Assembly (NCBI GenBank): GCA_020002185.1
Contig: CM034537.1
Span: 9,576,409-9,640,408 of the forward strand
Direction: 5' to 3'
DNA from: Paraescarpia echinospica
Taxonomy: Eukaryota > Annelida > Polychaeta > Sabellida > Siboglinidae
Length of the DNA stretch: 64,000 bases
Shown here: in pieces, positions 58,561 to 64,000 of the stretch
Layout: each line of letters opens with the position of its first letter
How positions within the stretch are numbered: the first letter of the stretch is position 1
Notes under the pieces: model-generated
Seen by the model: only the letters and a program-made list of their open reading frames with translations
Told to the model about the DNA's origin: nothing
The model's database searches: none
Translations under genes and position numbers: made by a program

Positions 58561-59712
58561 AACGCGTTCATCTGATACGTTTCTGAACAATATACGAACA
58601 GACATCCCACACATGTCAGACCACTCGGCAATTCATTGCACACTGCAACTCGTGAAACCACCAAACGTCCGGGTAACGACGACGAGTCGAAATTATCGAC
58701 AGATCAATACCACTGCGATATGTGATGAAATCCGTTCGTTGCTACTGTCAAATCATCTGTCTGATGACATGAACCATGCTGTTGACATGTACAATGAAAC
58801 CATTGCGGCTATCATTGACAAGCAAGCACCGTTAAAGAACCGCACAGTGATTGTATGACCACACACGCCGTGGTATAATGATGGCATACGATCGCAAAAG
58901 TGTGTTAGACGACAACTGGAAAGAACATGGAGAAAATCTGGACTGGAGTCTGACAGGCTTGCCTACTGCCTCCAGCGCCAGCTCGTCACTTCGTCTGTGC
59001 ACAGTGTAAAACTTGAATACCACACGAATCAAATTGCTGATGCATCTGGTGACCAGAAGCAGCTGTTCAAGATTGTTGCCAAGCTCCTACACACTGATAA
59101 TGGCACACCACTACCGCCATGTGACTCGTCTGACACACTGGCAATGCGGTTCTCGGATTTCTTCTCAGAAAAGATCTCGAAAATTCGGTCTGAACTAAAT
59201 CAGAATGTCATCACTGTAAATGCCTCTGCTGATGATGCACACCGCAGACGTGTCTGCTGACTGCATTTGAGCCAGCCACTGAGGCTGAAATTGGAATGTT
59301 GTTGAAGTCATCGCCAGTGAAATCTTGTGAACTTGATCCCATTCCAACATGGCTTCTTAGAGACTGTGCGCACGATGTTGTACCTGTGCTCATGACAATT
59401 GTTAACCTGTCTCTAAGAACGGGGGTAATGCCTTCGAACTTGAAGTGTGCGCACATCAGGCCAGTACTCAAGAAACCGAGTCTAGACAAAACTGTCTTGA
59501 ATAACTACCGACCCGTGTCAAATCTACCCTATCTATCGAAGACAATAGAACGTGTCGTTGCTGCGAGATTGTCAGCTCACATGTCAGAGCACGATCTCTG
59601 TGAGCCCTATCAGTCAGCGTACAAGCCGAATCACAGCGTTGAGACGGCCCTTGTCTGTGTGCAGAATCACATCCTGCATGCAATGGACAATCAGAATGTT
59701 ATCATCATTTAA
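58561..59712 (+). mobile_element. CR1/Jockey-type LINE fragment, joined to the Penelope RT
   Basis: It begins inside an endonuclease C-terminus (HMSDHSAIHCTLQL, the SDH motif), then a linker, and RT blocks SPVKSCELDPIPTWLL, LKCAHIRPVLKKPSLD, NNYRPVSNLPYLSKTIERVV and YQSAYKPNHSVETAL. It stops before the YADD box. Stops and frame changes occur at 58856, about 59258 and elsewhere. The join to the Penelope frame at 58556-58562 happens to be in frame. The sequence differs from the CR1 on the other strand at 59.8-64.0 kb. Confidence 0.88.
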
Positions 59713-59800
59713 CAAGATTTAACAAGATTGCCATCCAGAGAATTAACTCTAGATGGCAGGTGGACAAGGAAGCCGTTTGGCTTATCGAGAGTCCAACCTT
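59713..59800. other. Spacer between two LINE copies
   Basis: A short tandem ATTTAACAAGATTTAACAAG marks the end of the preceding fragment. The rest is unassigned. Confidence 0.4.
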
Positions 59801-59805
59801 TTTAT

Positions 59806-60036
59806 CTACATATATCCAGCCCTTCTGAGGTATGTGTCGATTTTATTTTTAAACATATTCACACTACTAGCACCCACACAATCATCAGTTAATCTGTTCC
59901 ATTCATTCACAGTCCTTTGTGAAAATGAGAACTTTCTCACGTCTAATCTACACTGCTCCTTTACTAATGTAACTTCATGTCCTCTAGTCTTTCTTAACTG
60001 AAAAAAACATATTTCTATCAATATTTTCATAACCAT
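59806..60036 (-). pseudogene. CR1 ORF2 C-terminus
   Basis: It reads LVKEQCRLDVRKFSFSQRTV and NEWNRLTDDCVGASSVNMFK then NKIDTYLRR, the typical CR1 ORF2 ending. It is in the frame of the RT part at 60442-60696. Confidence 0.9.
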
Positions 60037-60441
60037 TCAATATTTTAAACACTTCTATCTGATCTCCTCTCAATCTCCTGGTCTCTAGTGTAGTTAAACC
60101 ACATTCTTTGATTTTCGCAACTAAGATCCCTCAGTTTATATCATTTTAATTAGCTCTCCTCTGTACTCTTTCTAGCATATCTATATGTCCTTCTTAGCGA
60201 TTATGGCCTCAGCTTGTAATATTCTAAATGAGGCCTAACTATTGTTTTTTGTACAGTGGTATTATTAGTTCTTTTCTTTATATGCTATATTTCGCCCTAA
60301 TCAATCCAAGAGTTTGATTTCCCTTTAGGCTACAATTCCACACTGCTCTGAAACCTTCATGTCAGCACTAATTGTCAGCCCTAAGTCTTTTTCTTTTACA
60401 GTAGTACTTAGTACAGTTCCCCCCATTGTATATTCTACATA

Positions 60442-60696
60442 TTAGTTCCCATGTCCTGTGTGAAGGCATTTACATTTCCCAAAATTGAACAACATTTGCC
60501 ACTTTTCAGACCATTTGATCAACCTGTCAAGATCATCTTGTAAATGCTGTCTATCTCCATCACTTTTAATCCTTCTAAACACTTTTGTATCATCTGCAAA
60601 TTTCAACACCTTGCTAGCTATATCATCGTCCAAATGGTTTATATATATTAAGAATAATATAGGTCCCAGTACTGATCCCTGTGGAACCCCACTCAA
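60442..60696 (-). pseudogene. CR1 ORF2 reverse transcriptase, catalytic part
   Basis: It contains SGVPQGSVLGPILFLIYINH and the catalytic box FADD in VLKFADDTKVF, followed by DLDRLIKWSEKWQMLFN and FGKCKCLHTG. It is separated from the RT N-terminal part by a frameshifted stretch at 60700-60989. Confidence 0.93.
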
Positions 60697-60989
60697 AACT
60701 GATTTCCAGTTTGAAGCCTCCCCATCAACAACTACCCGTTGTCTTCTGTCAATCAGCCATTTTTCTATCCAGTTAATTATATACCATTTCCTATGCCATG
60801 GGCTTTTAGTTTAAGCAGTAATCTCTGATGTGGCACTTTGTCAAGCTTTCCTGAAAATCTAAGTAGATGATATCTACTGGTGATCCATCATCTACCCACT
60901 TAGTGATATCTTCAAAAAACATAACATATTTGTTAAGCATGACCTCGCTTTTAGAAACCCATGTTGAGATGGGTTTTATCAAGTTATGT

Positions 60990-62186
60990 TTAACAAGAAA
61001 ATCCCACCATGTGATCTTTAATTAGTCTTTCTAATAATTTGCAAATCACTGATGTTAAACTCACTGGTCTATAGTTCTCTGACTTGTTTCTCGAACCTTT
61101 TTTAAATAGCGGTATAATGTTTGCCTCTTTCCATTCTAAAGGAACCACTCCCTCTTCTAATGACAAATTGAAAACTGTTGCAAGCGGTATGCTAATTTGT
61201 TCTACAATTTCCACTAGTAGTTTGGGTGGAATGCCATCCACTCCAGGTGATTTATTTTCCTTCATAGCCCTAATTTTCTTAGCTACCATTTCTGGGGTTA
61301 CAATTAACTGTCTTAAATAGTCTGATTCTGCCCCCTTGAACTTAGCCTCTGGTACTGGCAGTGAACTAGTGTCTTCTCTGGTAAACACTGAACTAAAATA
61401 CTCATTTAGGTCTTCAGCCATTAAGAATCCTTCTGATATTATATTTCCAGCTCTATCTTCTAGAGGACCGACCTTATCCTGAACTTTCTGTTTGCTTCGA
61501 ACATACGCATAAAAACTCTTGCTGTCATGTTTTATATTACAAGCTAATTTATGTTCATAGCTTCTCTTTGAATTTCTAATTTCAGCTGTAGCTTGGTTTA
61601 GTGCTTCTTTATAAATGTTGTAGTCTTCGTCATTTCCAGTACGTCTATATGACTTCCACATCATTTGTTTATACTTAATTTTTCTAATGGCTTCTTTCGA
61701 TAAGTATTTCTTTCTGGTCCGTTTCCCTTGTTTTTTGAAGGGAACAAATTTATCTACGATGCACTCTATTTCATTCTTTAAGATATTCCAGCATTCTGTT
61801 GCTGTCTTATTCTTCAGTGTATTATTCCAGTCTATCTTTGCTAAATATTTCCTCATTTCCTTATATCTTCCTTTGTGGAAATTTCTCCTCAACTGCTTTT
61901 TATTATTTCTTTCTGATTTTACTTTGATGGTAAAATGTATCTGGTTGTGATCACTACTTCCCAGAGGCTCACATAATTTAACATTGTCAACTAATTCATT
62001 CTGTGAGGACAAAACTAAGTCTAACACATTCTCTCCCCTGGTTGGTTCTAGCACATGTTGAGAAAGGAAACTATCTTGTACTAAAACTAAAAACTTGTGG
62101 TCCTCACTACCCATACTCTGTAGAGATTTCCATTTTATATGCCCATGGTTAAAATCCCCCATAATAACACAGTCCCGTTTGCTCAC
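60990..62186 (-). pseudogene. CR1 ORF2: endonuclease C-terminal part and RT N-terminal part
   Basis: A 398-codon frame. The endonuclease shows VIMGDFNHGHIKW (catalytic GDFN) near the start and GSSDHNQIHF (SDH) near residue 78. A linker follows, then RT blocks KNKSPGVDGIPPKLLVEI, WKEANIIPLFKKGS and NYRPVSLTSVICKLLERLI. The frame is lost just before the next RT motif. Confidence 0.94.
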
Positions 62187-62286
62187 TTCCCTTATAGCGT
62201 TTTGTATTTTTTCATTCTCTTCTATGCTTATGTTTGGACTTCGATAAACTAATCCAACCGTTAACGTTGAGTTTCCTGTAACTATG

Positions 62287-62691
62287 TTACACCAAACAGC
62301 TTCTTCGCAATCTGCTTCTCTGTTCTAATTTTATTTCATAAGCCTGGATAGATTCTTTAATATATAAAATAACTCCACCTCCCCTTCTTCCTATTCTATC
62401 TTTCCTAAACATTACATATCCTGTCAGTCCCAATTCGGCATCTGATATATCGGTGGTTGCCCTTGATTCGGTTATACCTATTATGTGAGGGTCAATATCT
62501 TCTACCATAATGTTTAGTTCATTTCTTTTGTTTACTATACTCCTTGCATTTAAACAAACACATTTATACCCAGCTTCAGAACAGTTTTCCAGACTGTTCT
62601 TTGCTGAATTATTTTTGCTGCCTTTATCTATGCCTCCAGTTTCAGGCTTCTCTGCGAGTCCCCCCTGCGAATTTAGTTTAAATAGATGCAA
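62287..62691 (-). pseudogene. CR1 ORF2 N-terminus, endonuclease first half
   Basis: It includes CLNARSIVNKRNELNIMV (the LNARS start of the endonuclease), IGITESRATTDI with the catalytic Glu, and RGGGVILYIKESI. A frame change near 62190-62330 separates it from the GDFN part. Confidence 0.92.
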
Positions 62692-62918
62692 CCTGTCCCA
62701 CTGTCAACAGATCGCAGCAGATTCTCTGAGAATACTGCTGCCCCCTTTCCACTTAGATGGAGGCCATCTCTCATGTACATATCTTCTCTCCCAACAAAGT
62801 ACCCCCATAAATCTAGGAATCCCACGCTCTCTTCCTCACACATCTGCTCAACTAGTGCGTTGATCGCCATCCTCTTACAGTTTCTGTATCTTGCCCCCCT
62901 TCCTCCCATTACTGGCAA
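62673..62918 (-). pseudogene. CR1 ORF1 esterase C-terminal part
   Basis: It contains FLDLWGYFVGREDMYMRDGL and HLSGKGAAVFSENL. The DGLHLS segment is block V (D..H) of SGNH/GDSL esterases as found in CR1 ORF1. It overlaps the start of ORF2 by 19 bases. Confidence 0.85.
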
Positions 62919-63214
62919 ATTCCTGAGAGAATAACCTGTTCCACTCTTGTCTTCTTTAGCTTCCTCACTAGATGTCTGTACTTCTGAACTATACCAGTTG
63001 TTCCCTCCTTGTCTGCATTGTTTGTCCCAACGTGTACTAGTATAGACCCTCCCTTGCCATGCCCCAATACCTTCTCTACCCTTTCGGTCACATGCTCTAT
63101 CCTAGCCCCCGGTAGACATACAACAACGTCCTTCCCCTCGCATATAGTCTTGTCTGTTTTTCTCAGAATTGAATCGCCCATAAACACTCTCTCTTTTCTC
63201 CTTTGCCCCCTCAA
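62909..63214 (-). pseudogene. CR1 ORF1 esterase N-terminal part
   Basis: It contains RVFMGDSILRKTDK with the nucleophile block GDS, and ILVHVGTNNADKEG, the HVGTN block that supplies the Asn of the SGNH set. It is in a different frame from both neighbours. Confidence 0.88.
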
Positions 63215-63998
63215 TCACTGCCTCGGAGTAGCTCCTCCGGTTTGCATATGTCTGGTTGTTGTCTTTTCCTCTTGTCGTCTTCTCTCCTGTCACATTCTCT
63301 TCCATTCCCTTTTTTCCTGTCGCGTTTTCTCTTGTCCCCTTTCCTCCTGTCATCTTCTCTTCTAGCACATTTACTCTCACTTCCTTTCGTCCCTTCTTCT
63401 TTCCTCCCAGTACATTTTCTTCTCTCCTCTCCCGTCCCTTTTCCCCGGCTACCTCCTTCACTACGGTCACTTTCTCCCCTGTCACCTTCACGCCTGTCAT
63501 GTTTTCTGTTTTTTGCTGAACACTCTGTCTTCTTCCATCAGTCTTCTGTCTCACAGTCTTACCAACTGCCTCTGTGGTATCTACCTCTTCACCACCTGTA
63601 TCGCTGTCGTGTCTCTCCTCGTTCTCTACAGTCTGACTACCTGCTGATCTATCCCCACTGGCCCGTTTTCTCTTCCTCTGCCGAACACTTTTCCTCTGTC
63701 CCTCTGTTTTCTCAATGTCTTGTTCCTTCACACCGGTCACCTTCCTTCCTCTCAGTCTCCTTTCTTCAGTCTCCGTGTCACAACTCTGCTCCTTCTGTGT
63801 TGTAGAATTCTCAACTCTCTCCGCGCCATCCCTCTCTGCTCCATCTATTTCTATGTTGAGTCTCGCCTCCATCTCCTTCACTATATCCGTCAACTTACAC
63901 ACCTCCTTCATCAGACATTCCACCCTCAAACACCCCATACACCGAAAGGTGAATCCGTCATCTTTGGTCTCTGCCCATGATTTTGGACAGCCAGACAA
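63102..63998 (-). pseudogene. CR1 ORF1 N-terminal region, runs to the window edge
   Basis: An open frame of 298 codons reaching the end of the window. It starts with a Cys-rich piece (RCMGCLRVECLMKEVCKLTD) that may end a zinc-binding domain, followed by a short coiled-coil-like stretch and a long, charged, low-complexity linker rich in Lys, Glu, Arg and Thr. It ends at YANRRSYSEAVIEGAKEK, after which the sense passes to the esterase frame. The true start may lie outside. Confidence 0.8.
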
Positions 63999-64000
63999 CG

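Larger units (their letters stand above)
59801..64000 (-). mobile_element. CR1 non-LTR retrotransposon, nearly full length, 5' end beyond the window
   Basis: ORF1 with an esterase domain, then ORF2 with apurinic-type endonuclease and RT, in order from 64000 down to 59806 on the - strand, followed by a short 3' end. ORF1 is broken by two frameshifts and ORF2 by at least two, so the copy is dead. CR1 elements normally end in short tandem repeats with no poly(A); no clear tail was seen. Confidence 0.93.

Overview
The window is a stretch of an intron-rich animal nuclear genome, not a bacterial or viral sequence. The evidence is protein-coding exons with canonical GT-AG introns of up to about 20 kb, several retrotransposon superfamilies (Mag-like Ty3/Gypsy, CR1 with an esterase ORF1, Penelope-like, other non-LTR fragments), a tRNA-derived SINE and a very heavy load of minisatellites. 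A lophotrochozoan, most likely a mollusc, is my best guess. It rests on the style of the dispersed repeats and on a hypothetical-protein family I remember as common in such genomes, and is an inference.

Two conserved host genes are readable and converge tail to tail. On the + strand, 4841-5341 is the last coding exon of an ataxin-1 homologue: the C-terminal half of the AXH domain plus the RKR-WSAP signalling motif. It is followed by about 4.6 kb of largely unique sequence that may be its 3' UTR. On the - strand, nine exons between 51656 and 10701 encode the C-terminal two thirds or so of CTU2 (NCS2), the cytosolic tRNA 2-thiolation subunit. Phases agree across eight of the nine exons; one CxxC-bearing segment expected between 33030 and 12509 was not located, nor were the N-terminal exons. 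No other host gene is certain; a possible first exon lies at 55805.

Layout: 1-4840 is an ataxin-1 intron with a higher-order minisatellite at 1.0-2.0 kb and a second array ending at the splice acceptor. 5.3-10.2 kb is the putative 3' UTR. 10.2-53 kb is CTU2 and its introns. These hold a complete but broken Gypsy element with 162-bp LTRs (15522-20547) nested in a non-LTR fragment, two further copies of that fragment (28.2-30.0, 41.0-43.6 kb), a decayed pseudogene with 20-bp coding-derived minisatellites (22.4-25.8 kb), a LINE tail with a derived 67-bp array (30.1-32.4 kb), and many other arrays. 53-57 kb is AT-rich with degenerate repeats. 57.1-59.7 kb is a broken Penelope-like element joined to a CR1-type fragment, and 59.8-64.0 kb is a nearly full-length CR1 element on the - strand that runs off the window.

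The most striking observation is that at least five minisatellites are welded to splice junctions of the two host genes. In each, the repeated unit is a copy of the splice site with some adjoining exon bases, so an intron carries about nine to 95 near-copies of its own functional splice site. Two more arrays show the same birth mode from other seeds (a coding stretch of a pseudogene, and a LINE 3' end).
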